A DNA stretch of 64,000 nucleotides from Erythroxylum novogranatense. Its lineage: Eukaryota; Streptophyta; Magnoliopsida; Malpighiales; Erythroxylaceae. The notes below the pieces were generated by a model that was not told the origin of the DNA, searched no databases, and saw only the letters and a list, made by a program, of their open reading frames with translations. This document shows, piece after piece, positions 1-10,200 of this stretch. The DNA is taken from NCBI GenBank assembly GCA_029891385.1, contig CM057226.1, forward strand, positions 90,652,977-90,716,976, written 5' to 3'. The position numbers were made by a program, and so were the translations under genes. The number at the start of each line of letters is the position of its first letter. Positions within the stretch are counted from its first letter, which is position 1.

Positions 1-749
1 CTCATTGCCGTAATACTTGCTGAAATCATGATACTTGAGCATGTATGGGTCATTTCTTGAAAAATACTTGATTCTTGAAATAATCCATGATGCATGTCAC
101 ATAACAAAACATAGCACATAACATGATGGTTTGGGTGTCCCGGGTTCGTGACGTACTACACATGCCATCGAAATGTTGATGTGTAGCGTAGTTTCATGAG
201 GGAATCCTTGTGGGATAACCACATGCCACGATCGGCGAGAGAGAAGCCTTTTCATGAGTCAATGTGCACTTGACTATCGTGAGGGACACCACAAACCCAC
301 ATAAGTATGCATAATTCATGTTCTTGTAAACTTGTTTGCCAAACCGGCACTTGCTTGTAATCTTGCTTGTAAACTTCTTTGGTCATGTATTTCGTAATAC
401 TTGAATTCATGTACTTGTATTCGTAAAAGGAGAACACTCCTTTGTGAAAATCTTGATAATAATCATGAATGCAAAACACATAGCAGAAAATAATCATTCA
501 TGGTAGTATGCAATGCGATCTTGAATGATGTAATATAAATGCATGAGATCTTGCTTGATTTGAACTAAACAATGAGTACTTAGTTACTTTATTATAAACA
601 TGAACCCACCTGAATTCCTTGCTTGTCTTGCCTAGGAATGAGTTTCCTTTTGAGCCTCTTGATCCTCTTGCCTCTCTTGATCTCCTAAAATAAGAACCAA
701 AATCTTATTCAAAATCTCATGTTGAAACCATAATTTCATTCTTTACTTC
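1..749. other. Left-edge sequence, no gene recognised
   Basis: This stretch precedes the abrupt start of recognisable retrotransposon coding sequence at about 750. It is rich in short words such as cttgcttg, cttgtaa and catgag and differs in texture from the GC-richer pol sequence that follows. The longest open frame (81 codons, minus strand) has no motif I recognise. It may be another repeat or the sequence into which the truncated element is joined, but I cannot identify it. Confidence 0.5.
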
Positions 750-2328
750 CGATCAGTTGCGTCGCACTCCCTCGGTATTCGGCATGACTACAAGCCGATC
801 AGACAGAAGAAGCGATGGCACAGCAAGGAGCGACAAGGGGTGATCGAGAAAAAAGTAGAAAAGTTACTCGAGGTCGGGTTCATCCGAGAAGTCAAGTACC
901 CTGAATGGCTCGCCAATGTGGTTTTAGTGAAAAAGAAGAACGGGAAGTGGAGAATGTGCATAGATTTCACCGATTTGAACAAAGCATGTCCAAAGGACAA
1001 TTTTCCCTTGCCCAAGATCGACCAACTAGTAGACTCTACCTCAGGTCATGAACTCCTCAGCATTCTGGACGCTTTCTCGGGCTATCACCAGATTCAAATG
1101 AGTCTGGAAGACGAAGAAAAGACTGCCTTCATAACCGATCAAGGCACATATTACTATCAAGTAATGCCTTTTGGCTTGAAGAACGCGGGGGCGACTTATC
1201 AGCGACTCGTCATGGAAGTCTTTAAGAAGAAGATCGGCAGGTCGGTGGAAGCTTATGTGGATGATATGGTCGTAAAAAGTAAGTCGGCCACGGAGCATGT
1301 GGAAGATCTCAAGGAGGTCTTCCAGACCCTGAATAAATTTCAGATGAAGCTGAACCCGGAAAAATGCGTTTTTGGGGTGGCATCCGAAAAATTCCTAGGA
1401 TTTATGATCACTCAATGGGGGATTGAGGCTAATCCAGAGAAGATCGAAGCCATCATCCAAATGCCCTCGCCTCAATGCTTAAAAGAAGTGCAGGTATTGA
1501 CCGGTCGGATACTCTCTCTAAGCAGATTCATCTCCAGATTGGGAGACAAGTGCCTCCCATTTTTCAAAATCTTGAGGAAGGCGAACGTAACACAATTCCA
1601 ATGGCCGGACGAATGCGAGAAAGCTTTTCAACACGTAAAGCAATACTTGTCCAGCTCGCCTATCCTGCAAAGCCTGGTAGAGGGAGAGAACCTGATCTTA
1701 TACTTGGCGGTTACGGAGGGGTCGATCAACGCGTTACTTATTCGATCGAAGGGAAACGAACAACACCCTGTCTATTACATCAGCAAAGTATTGACCGGAC
1801 TAGAAACGCGATACACGCCTATAGAGAAACTAGCCCTCTCCCTGATAATGGCGGCTCGAAAGCTAAGGCCCTACTTCCAAAGTCATACAATTGAGGTATG
1901 GACCGACCAACCCCTCAGGCAGTGTCTTCAAAAGCCTGAAACTTCGGGTCGGTTAATAAAGTGGGCGGTAGAGCTGGGAGAGTTCGACATACAGTACAGA
2001 CCTCGCACGACCATTAAAGCGCAAGTGTTGGCAGACTTCATCGCGGAGATGAGCCAACCTAATTCGAAGGACGAGCAGTTCCCTTCCTGGAGCTTGTTTG
2101 TTGACGGGTCGTCCAATGCCGAGGGATGTGGAGCGGGAGTAGTGCTGATCAACCCGCACAATGAAGAAAAGGTGGAATATGCCATTCGGCTTGAGTTCAA
2201 AGCCTCCAATAACGAAGCAGATTACGAGGCCCTGATAACCGGTCTCCAACTGGCTAAGGAAATGGAGATAAGGCATCTAAAGATATATAGTGATAGCCAA
2301 GTGGTGGTCGGCCAAGGCACCGGGTAGT
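750..2328 (+). pseudogene. pol: Tat pol fragment: reverse transcriptase, RNase H and second RNase H
   Basis: The reading frame is open from about 750 to a TAG at 2326-2328. It covers the RT palm and fingers, including the catalytic YVDDMVV box (1254-1274) and the upstream MPFGLKNAGATYQ block, then a gypsy RNase H ending in an LADFIAE segment, then a second domain beginning WSLFVDGSSN near 2088. That second domain is the archaeal-type RNase H that Tat elements carry in addition to the ordinary one. The N-terminal part of RT is missing and no start codon belongs here, because in an intact element this is the middle of a polyprotein. The TAG falls inside the second RNase H, and the same frame continues after it. 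Confidence 0.88.
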
Positions 2329-2916
2329 ATGAGGCTAAGGAGAACAACATGATCAAGTACTTGGAGCTGGTAAAACAGGAGTTGAGCAATTTCGAACAGT
2401 ACTCGATCAACAGAATAGAACGAACTCAAAATGCTAAAGTGGATGCGCTCTCCAAAATGGCTTCCGACCACGATGCCATGAACAATGTTCTGGTAGAACG
2501 GCTAGACCGACCTAGCATTCAAAAAGCCAAGGAAGCTCTCGACGTAAGTACCAGTCGATCGAGTTGGATGGAACCGATCACACAATACCTTTTGGAGGGA
2601 AAACAACCGGAGGACGCGTCGGAGGCCAAGAAACTAAGAATAAAGGCAACCGAGTACACGGTCGTTAACGACACTCTATACAAGCGGTCTTACGACTGAC
2701 TACTGCTTCGATGCTTGAATGAAGAAGAAGCCGAGCAGGCAATGGCCAAAGTCCATGAAGGGATGTGCGGAAACCATGTAGGAGACAGAATGTTGGCTCA
2801 CAGACTGATCAGATAGGGGTACTACTGGCCGACAATGAGAAGAGACTGCCAGGGGAAAGTCGACCGATGCGAGGCCTGCCAGAGAAACAAAGAACTGTCT
2901 CACCAAATTAACCGAG
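2329..2916 (+). pseudogene. pol: Tat pol fragment: end of second RNase H and integrase zinc finger
   Basis: This continues the frame of the preceding RT segment beyond its TAG. It contains the end of the second RNase H (the VDALSKMAS segment near 2440), a linker, a TGA at 2697-2699 and a TAG at 2814-2816. The integrase N-terminal zinc-binding segment is visible as two His (HEGMCGNH near 2755-2778) followed by the CEACQ cysteine pair near 2869. After about 2916 the coding match moves to another frame. Three stops in about 490 bp and the frame change show neutral decay. Confidence 0.8.
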
Positions 2917-3787
2917 AGGATGAAAATTGTGAGTCATCCTATCCCGTTCGCTCAATGGGGAATGGATATACTGGGGCCCTTCCCTCTCGGACCCGGGCAG
3001 AAGAAGTTCTTGATAGTGGCGGTGGAATACTTCACCAAATGGGCAGAAGCGGAAGCGGTCGCTACAATTTCCGAGCAGAAGGTAGAGAACTTCGTGACGA
3101 AGAATATACTTACCCGCTTCAGGATACCCATGGTGTTGGTTACTGATAACGGTCGGCAGTTCGACAACGACAAATTCAGAGATTTCTGCGACCGACTAAA
3201 GATCAAGCTACAGCTGACTTCGGTAGCCCATCCCCAAAGCAACGGTTTCGCGGAGAACACCAATAAAAAGATAATGAATGCTCTCGAAGCGCTAGATGGT
3301 AGAAAGACACAGGTGGAAGAACTAGACGAAGTGTTGTGGGCATACAGAACCACCGAACAGAGCCATGTGGGAAACACCGTTCAGAATAACCTTCGGGGCA
3401 GAAGCCCTGGTTCTAGTAGAAGTGGCATTGCATAATCAAAGGGTGTCGGGCTATGAAGAAGAGCGGAATGATGAAGCCCGCAGAGCGGAACTCGTTCTCC
3501 TCAGCGAGGATAGGGAAAGAGCAGCTGCTCGATCGGAAGCGATCAGGCAAAAAGCGACCAAATTCTACAACAAAAGGGTAAAGCCGAGCGGTGTAAAGAT
3601 AGGCGGGTACGTCCTGCGAAAGGCCGAGGCGGCCGGAAAGCATCCTGGAAAGCTCGGACAGACATGGGAAGGACCCTACAAAGTGATTAAGCAAGTCGGG
3701 CATGGTTCTTACGTCCTACGCGATGCGAAAGGGAAGGTTCTACCAAGACCTTGGAACTCTCAGAATTTGAAGGCATTTTACCAATAA
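2917..3787 (+). pseudogene. pol: Tat integrase core and C-terminal domain, frameshifted
   Basis: The DDE integrase core reads in a new frame from about 2920. The first Asp lies in MDILG, the second in TDNGRQF (about 3144-3164) and the Glu in GFAENTNK (about 3246-3268). Near 3365-3380 the match moves again to the frame that holds the C-terminal domain, recognisable by the GPYKV segment and the final NLKAFYQ before the TAA at 3785-3787. The catalytic residues are preserved but separated by frameshifts, so no functional integrase can be read. The element's 3' untranslated region begins directly after the stop. Confidence 0.85.
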
Positions 3788-3982
3788 ATAAGTTCTACTT
3801 AAGTTAATCTTTACTTATTACCGTTTTTGATTACATGTGGGAATCTTTTTCCTGTCCCTGCCAGACAGGTTTTTTAACGGCCCACACCCTCATTATCATC
3901 AATAAAGGGGTTTTCAGATTTCTTGGCAATAAAAAGCTCCGTTGTATGCGACAAAGAGTAAAAAATTCAATCAACCATTGCC

Positions 3983-4440
3983 CGGCATCTCCATAGACTG
4001 ACTACGGTCGGTCGGGTGGCCAAGATAAGATCCTTGGGACCTTGCCCGGCATCTCCATAGACCGACTACGGTCGGTCGGGTCGCCAAGACAAGATCCTTG
4101 AGACCTCGCTCGAAATCTCCATAGACCGACTACGGTCGGTCGGGTCGCCAAGACAAGATCCTTGGGACCTCGCTCGAAATCTCCATAGACCGACTACGAT
4201 CAGTCGGGTCGCCAAGACAAGATCCTTGGGACCTCGCTCGAAATCTCCATAGACAGACTACGGTCGGTCGGGTCGCCAAGACAAGATCCTTGGGTCCTCG
4301 CTCGCAATCTCCATAGACCGACTACAGGCGGTCGGGTCGCCAAGACAAGATCCTTGGGACCTCGCTCGCCATCGCTCGGCATCTCCATAGACCGACTACG
4401 GTCGGTTGGGTCGTCAAGACAAGATACTCGTTCGACTTCG
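3983..4440 (+). repeat. 64-bp tandem repeat array in Tat 3' untranslated region
   Basis: Units begin with cggcatctccatag or cgaaatctccatag at 3983, 4047, 4111, 4175, 4239 and 4303, spaced exactly 64 bp. A further unit follows at 4377 after a 10-bp expansion. Each unit contains a short hairpin, ACCGAC-tacg-GTCGGT, followed by a ccaagacaagatccttggga segment. Tandem repeats in this part of Tat elements are a known source of plant satellite DNA. More degenerate copies run on to about 4700. Confidence 0.93.
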
Positions 4441-4720
4441 CCATCGATCGACTACGGTCGATCGGTCACCCGACAGGTCGACCAGGTTACCGAGACAATC
4501 CTCGGAACCATTGACCGCTATGATCGGTCGGTCGCCAAGGCAAGGTCCTTGGGACCATAGCTCGACCTCGTCCGACAGATCAACCAGGTTACCAAGACGA
4601 TCCATGGAACCATCGATCGACTTCGCCATCGATCGGCATGGTCGCCAAGACAGGATCCTTGGGACCACAGCTCGACCTCAACCACAGATCGATCTCAGTG
4701 TTGGTTGGCCATGAACGACT
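4441..4720 (+). repeat. Degenerate extension of the 64-bp array
   Basis: The words gatcggtcggtcgccaagac, ggatccttgggacca and cgaccaggttaccgagac recur at irregular spacing, together with many CGATCG and GATCGG motifs. They look like diverged or rearranged copies of the neighbouring 64-bp unit mixed with a second motif (aggttaccaagacgatcc). No ORF on either strand resembles a protein family. Confidence 0.7.
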
Positions 4721-4804
4721 TAGCTAAATTCTACTACGGATTGAAAATAAAGAATATAAACATGGAAGATAGTTGAGAAACTGAAGGCAAGTTCATTTCT
4801 TGAA

Positions 4805-6936
4805 TTAGCCCTGGCCACAAGCCCGATCAGGTGAGCTATAAAAATCAACAGAGGGGGAGGTTTGAATGACCGGGGGAGCAGGAGAAGCCTCGGAGAGAGG
4901 CGGATACCCAGGAGAAGCCTCAGAAGGGAGCGACACAATGGGAGCAGGAGCAGGAACCGGGGAAGTAATCGGAGGAATATCTTCATAAGGAAGCTCTTTT
5001 TCAGAGCTGAGATCCAACTCTTCATCCGGAATGACACTCGTCGACCCCTCAGCCTTCTCCTTGACCTCCTCCAAAGAAAGCCCAAGAGCTGCAGGAAGAA
5101 GCGACTCGGCATAATTCTCGAATGAAGGGCACATCGAGCCCTCAGGAGTATAGAGCTCGTGGCCCTTCCTCAGAACCAAGAGGGCTATGTCACAGGCGAG
5201 CTCTAAACTCTCCTCGTACAGAAACCGCCTCTTCCATCGCTTAATTGCCTCAATCCGCTATTTCCTAAAAGAGCACCGCACCTCCCGCACGGTGTTCTCG
5301 GCTCTGTTTCTACCTTCCACTGCGGAATGGAAATCTTGGCGGTATTTCTTGTTAAGCTCCCGCTCCGCCCTCACCGTTCTCTTCAGTTCGTCCCTCTCCT
5401 TCTCCCCTTTGGCCAGTCGAGCCAACAAAGCGCCCATCTCCCCCTCCTGGGACTTCTTCTCCTCTTTCAAGGACGTGTTTTTAGCCTGGAGGAGGTCTCT
5501 CCCCTCCTTCACCTCCGAAAGCTCGCCCTTCAAAGCCTTCACCTGATCATGGAGATCCTGGACTTCTTGGTCCAAAGTCTCCAAACGTTGCGAAGATCGA
5601 AGGACATCGACGACTCCAAGACACCGAGACGAACGAGCTGAGACCCTAACTCCAGGCTACCCCTCTTGTCCATGAGTTACTCGTCCACAGGGGGAGTAAT
5701 CCTCTCGGCAATATAACGGGACACCTCGAGATCCCCGATCGTGGCATCCTTGGCCAACTTGAGGGCAGACTCCCACTGCCCAAGATTCGCGGCTTGCACC
5801 TTTCCCTTGCCCTTCTCTTTCACTGCCACGGCCCTACTCGCCTGGCAGGATGGTAGATCACCCAACCGAACCAATCTCTTCCTCTTAAGAGGAGGACCCG
5901 CATCCTCCTCCTCCTCTTCCTCTACCCGAATTATCTGGCCCGTGTCGACGGGCACAATCAACAATGATGCCGAATCAGCAAAACGGCCCCCGACAGGTGG
6001 AACACCCGTCGACATTGCGGGGGAGCCCAACCCCACAGACAAAACGGCGCCCTCACCAGCCTACGCCTCTTTCCTCTTCTCCTTTTGAGCGCCCGCTTCT
6101 TTGACTTGGAAGCTTGGGCAGGAGCGTCTTCCATCCTCACCATGGCTACGCAGCAACAAAACAAATTAGAAAGAGGAACCAAAAATCAAGAATATAATAA
6201 GAAACTCGACACCAAGGGCTCAACCAGACGGGACGTTTTCCTCTCCTAGCCCACTAACTCGTGGCGGGGGGTCGATAAGAAAAGAGCTAGCCGAGACACC
6301 CCCAGAATAGGCTCGTATCAGCCCCGCAAAATCGTAATGGTCGAGCTCCTTTATGCGATTGATCACCCTCCACTCCTCCCTACTAAGAGACACGCTCGAC
6401 GTGTCATTCCACTGCTCGGCTAAGGGGTACCTCCACGGGCGAGACTCGCTGGAAGACCCTGGGGCTTTCACGAAGAAGAACTTTGTCCGCCAAGAAGAAA
6501 CTTTCGAGGCTGTACCGGCCGGGCGGTACCGGGCTTCCTTATATTGTAGAAAGGGGACCCCAGTCCCAGAACTCGGACTCTGACCCATCCTCAAAAAATG
6601 ACGCAAGATGCCAACCGTGGGTAAATGACCGAACTGATGGCATAACAGTGTCAAACCATTAACAAACCTCCAGCTATTCGGAGGAATTTGGCTCGCCATC
6701 AGCTGGTAGGCCATGCACACCTTGTCGGCGATTGGAGCATACGGAAGCCTCATACCACCAACGGAGAAGAAGCTTTCGGAAACAGCAAAGTACCCACTTG
6801 AGTTGCTGTGGATCCGCTCATTCCCCAGAGCAAGCCGGGGACCCCAGGACAAGGGGATGCCATACCTGATTATTGACCTATTCAACTCCCCCAGGGTCAT
6901 CGTCGACGGATTCATTGGCGGCGTCTCCACAACCAA
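4805..6936 (-). pseudogene. Antisense ORF (aORF) of the Tat element
   Basis: This gene runs opposite to pol and converges on it. From its 5' end at 6936 a 238-codon segment reads to 6220. It is like the plant transposon proteins found at this position in Tat elements (segments GIPLSWGPRLALGN, MASQIPPNSWRFVNGL). A short intron probably follows, with an acceptor near 6147 (TTTTGTTGCTGCGTAG on the minus strand). Next come a basic segment (KSKKRALKRRRGKRRR), an acidic run of glutamates (6042-5677), a heptad-rich coiled-coil segment (5584-5258) and a Pro/Ser-rich tail (5179-4805). Stops or frame changes between these blocks suggest decay. The family's function is unknown; a nuclear role is only a guess from the basic patch. 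Confidence 0.72.
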
Positions 6937-7016
6937 CCCATCTTTCCTTTCTCTCGTTGATATCTCCTCAACGCCCCTACCATACTTCTAGAACTACCCG
7001 TCGACATACTTACCAA

Positions 7017-7092
7017 GAAAAAGGAAAGAAGAAGGAACGAAGAAGGAAAGAAGAAGGAACGAAGAAGGAATGAAGAAGGAATGAAGAAAAAG
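7017..7092 (+). repeat. Purine-only GAAGGAA-type microsatellite
   Basis: This is a purine-dominated run built from repeats of gaagaaggaacgaagaaggaa and close variants, just upstream of the antisense ORF start. Such polypurine tracts are slippage-prone and can form triplex DNA. On the minus strand it lies in the presumed promoter or leader of the antisense ORF. I see no protein-coding meaning. Confidence 0.85.
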
Positions 7093-7096
7093 GACG

Positions 7097-7840
7097 TACC
7101 TATTTAGAGATTAGAAATGGGTATATCGGACGGCGAAGCAAAAAGCAATTTCTGGGAACCGTGAACGATAAAGAGCAAGTGAAAGCAAAGTGTAAGTTGC
7201 AGAACGAAAGCAAAAGGTAAAAAACACCGCAACTCATCGACTCTGAATACTTATAGGAGGTCGGTTGGAGGGACATTCAATCAAAGCTCGGCACGTGGAG
7301 AAGATCCGAGCAGGCTCGGACACGCGATAGATTCCGAACCAAGGAGAATCAGGGCTATTCAAAATCGAAACGGCGCGAACAGTTGAAGGGAGTCACATGA
7401 TAGCTGTACGACGATCATGAGGACGATACGTTTCAGATTTTGAAAGTCGTCAACAAGACGCTACTGCTCACAATAAATGCTCCGCACGCTCGCCAATGAT
7501 AGCCACCCGATCTGTTTCAACAAGAGCTGTCGCGCAATAAGTGCCGAGGCCGATCAGTTGGGGCACTCGGTCGATGGATCCCAAGCGAAGCGATTATCTT
7601 GTGACCGGTCAGTATCGAAAGCGATTACATAATCGATCGGCTTTTGATCGATGGGGACTGCCCGAGCTGTCCCATGACCGGGCTACAACAACAACGCCCG
7701 ACCGATCGACTACTCCATTTAGCTGACCTACGGACGAGCTACTTCTCAATGCTCAACCGATCGCCCCAATCACGAGTCGTCCTTTGTACGAGCTATACAA
7801 CCTCTACATACCCCTCCGACTCTTCTCTTCGCTCAGGCTC
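7097..7840. other. Tat 3' region between antisense ORF and polypurine tract
   Basis: No coding match is visible. The stretch contains many gatcgg, cgatcg and cggtcg words of the kind also seen in the tandem array, especially from 7540 to 7760. It is the part of the element where the antisense promoter would lie if the antisense ORF is transcribed independently. Confidence 0.6.
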
Positions 7841-7856
7841 GAAGAGTAGGGGGGCT
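7841..7856 (+). other. Polypurine tract of the Tat element
   Basis: The run gaagagtaggggggct lies immediately upstream of the LTR start. It fits the plus-strand priming site of a Ty3/gypsy element and fixes the left edge of the 3' LTR to within a few bases. Confidence 0.75.
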
Positions 7857-7858
7857 TA

Positions 7859-8286
7859 TGGTCGGGTCGTCAGTGTCGGGCCCGGATCCAGTCAAGACGA
7901 CCCGTGGGCTGATCGGTCCATTCATCAGAGATCAGTCTTATGCCTAAGCCTATGCCCTTCTTGGCCCATCCATAGAAAGAAGTCTCTCATGCAAACACGT
8001 AAAGACCTAAACCTAACTGCAAAACCATATATAAGATATAATTCTCCCATAATTGAGGTACGAAATCATAACCTAGTTCTTTTCTCTGCATTGATCAACC
8101 TTACCTTCACCAAAAGACTTACTTGAGCGTCGGAGGGGCTAATCGGGACACAACCTCCGACGTGCCTTCTCTGTTTTGCAGGTATCTTTGCGTCAGACTC
8201 ATCACGAAAGCGCAAGCGGTGATGGGCGAGAAGCAACGCATACGCAGTTCGGTAAAATCCGCAGAACCAATTCTTATTCAGTAACA
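7859..8286 (+). repeat. 3' LTR of the Tat element
   Basis: The LTR begins with TG (tggtcgggtc) just after the polypurine tract and ends with gtaaca at 8286, a normal retroviral-type CA terminus. It carries a TATA-like box (TATATAAG, 8027-8034) and downstream tctctgcattg sequence that could be a transcription start. The length of about 428 bp is modest for Tat elements. Because the 5' LTR is missing, the left border is inferred from the polypurine tract and may be off by up to about 20 bases. Confidence 0.7.
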
Positions 8287-9755
8287 ATTGAGCATCAAAA
8301 GTTTATACTTCACCATCCTGTCTTCCAATCTCAAGCTTTAATTTCTCCAAAGCGGCATATGAGTTAGTAATCGCACTCCGGGGTCGAAAATGAAATTCCT
8401 CCTACTGGTTTCTCCCTAGTTAATTCGCTGTTGAGCGCTAAAGCGCACCGAAGAATGAAGATGACTCTCTCACAGACTGCTGTCTTCCTCGAACGTTTCA
8501 ATATCCTTACGGACAACAGATGAAAGTGGTCGTGTAGCATTTAAAGCAATTTGTCTGGTCTGTCATGAAGTTGTATATATTGTCACAGACCTAACTTAAA
8601 CAAACTTAGCTCAGGATCTGTAGCTAGCTTATCACTGGCAGTAGGGTACAGCGGCAGGTGGTTTTCAATATTGCTTTGCATTACATGTGACTGATCTTCT
8701 GCTCTAAAGTGGAACTCGCATCCGCTAAATCAGGTTCATCAACACCTCAAGTTAACAAAAGTTGCAGATAGAAAGTCGTCAAGTTGCAGATAGAAAGTCG
8801 TCAACTCTTTTATCTGTGGACGTGTTTATGTCCCCTAAGACATAAGAAAGTCAAGTGATTTAACGTGATTAGTTGTATATTTGTCTGCGCCAATCATGGC
8901 TACTTTTTTAGTGGCACAATTTCATCTAAAGTTTCACTGGAAGCGGCTCACGTATCAGAATCTCAACGTAACACGTCGACATGCGGTGGACTTGAGCCTT
9001 ATTACGGCGTAGCCGTGCAGGGTTTAAACTGTGCTTCCGGTTGCACTATTACGGCGAAATAATTATTTGTAATTATCTTATTACAGCCTAGCTCGCATTC
9101 TGTATTATATGTATCAGTAAATTTTTTATTATGATGACGGACAGTGATTTAAAGAGTGTTCATTTGATCATTGTTATCCCTCAACTCATGTTTTTTTATG
9201 ATAATAATATCTATTATTATTAATGTTTGTATTCTTTATTATGTTAGTAATTTAATATGTCAAAGAATCAAGTGATAATTGAATTTAATAAAAGTATAGT
9301 AACTGAAAGAGTAATTGAATTTATTTGAACAATTAAAAGATGAACAAAATAATTAAAGTGAAGTACAAATATAATTTAACTACGTTTTCAAAAAATTAAC
9401 TAAAAAATCGATAAATTCATGATAATTTTATTTTTATGTAAATTTATCATAATCATTTCAATAATTTAAAGGTGCATTCATTATTATTATCATATATAAA
9501 TCTTTTATAGTTTAAAACTAATAAAATCCGTTTTATTTTTAAACAAAATTTTACATTAGTTTTAAATTAAATTTTATTAACAATGGATATTTTGATACTT
9601 TTGAAAAATGAAGTGTTAAAATTAATGTTTTTAAAAGTTAGTTTATGCAAGATTTCCATTAACCTAAGAATTTAGTTCAACTAGCCTAACTTAAAAACAA
9701 AAGGTTATAAAAATGAGGGCAGTCTGTTATATTAAGGAATAAACTAGTTGAAAGT
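8287..9755. other. Spacer between Tat element and CACTA transposon
   Basis: I see no gene or RNA gene here. From about 9060 onward it is strongly AT-rich. The only clear structure is a perfect 22-bp tandem duplication at 8761-8804. Confidence 0.55.
8761..8804 (+). repeat. 22-bp direct tandem duplication
   Basis: The unit gttgcagatagaaagtcgtc plus aa occurs twice without mismatch, at 8761-8782 and 8783-8804. It is probably replication slippage. Confidence 0.95.
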
Positions 9756-9978
9756 ATGCACTACAAGAAAAGTTTAAAATAGCGACGAAATATTACCAAC
9801 GGTAAAGAAATCGTCGGTAATTACCGATGAAAATATTATATCGGTTGGAAAAGTTGTCCAAAAAAATAGAAAAGGAGGAAATAATAAAATTGTAGTTTGA
9901 CGATAGAACTTTTTGTCAATAAAAGTCGTCGTCCTTCTTCGTCTATCCTGCTGAAAGCTTGAACATTTTCAATTATAC

Positions 9979-10200
9979 AAAACGATGTCGTTTGGTTTTC
10001 AAACCAAACGACGTCGTTTTGTTCTTAAAGGGAGAACATTTTTTGGTGTACCAGAACGATGTCGTTTATTTTTAAACCAAACGACATCATTTTGGTACTA
10101 AAGCAAAACATTTTAAGTAAAAACAAACGACGTCATTTTGAAACTGAAACATAACATCTTTAAGTTAACCAAAACGACACCGTTTGATTTAAAACCAAAC
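9979..10200. repeat. AACGACGTCGTT inverted-repeat cluster in CACTA-1
   Basis: Three hairpin-like units follow one another. At 9979-10020, aaaacgatgtcgtttggttt faces its inverted copy caaaccaaacgacgtcgttt. A second pair spans about 10048-10098 and a third, weaker one about 10131-10200. The core GACGTC is palindromic. A matching hairpin occurs in CACTA-2 at 20741-20782, so the motif belongs to the family. It could be a transposase-binding repeat or a host factor site; this is inference. Confidence 0.85.

Larger units (their letters stand above)
750..8286 (+). mobile_element. 5'-truncated Ty3/gypsy retrotransposon, Tat type
   Basis: Parts in order are reverse transcriptase, RNase H, a second RNase H-like domain, integrase, a 64-bp tandem repeat array, a long antisense ORF, a polypurine tract and a 3' LTR. 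A second RNase H and an antisense ORF between integrase and the 3' LTR are known features of the Tat lineage (Ogre, Retand, Grande relatives), which makes the assignment firm. The 5' LTR, primer-binding site, gag and protease are missing: the coding match begins inside the N-terminal part of RT. The right end is set by the LTR terminus at 8286. Without a left end no target duplication can be tested. Stops and frameshifts in pol show that the copy is dead. Confidence 0.88.

Noticed and set aside
1475..1894. 139-codon ORF overlapping the Tat RT in another frame
   Set aside because: Shadow of the RT/RNase H frame; no independent motif.
3983..4440. Regular 64-bp spacing considered as a CRISPR-like array
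   Set aside because: Whole units repeat without unique spacers, in a plant retrotransposon; it is an ordinary tandem repeat.
4354..4714. ORFs of 60-100 codons across the Tat tandem repeat
   Set aside because: Translation of repeated DNA (SDRSTRLPRQS-like repeats) open on both strands; not coding.
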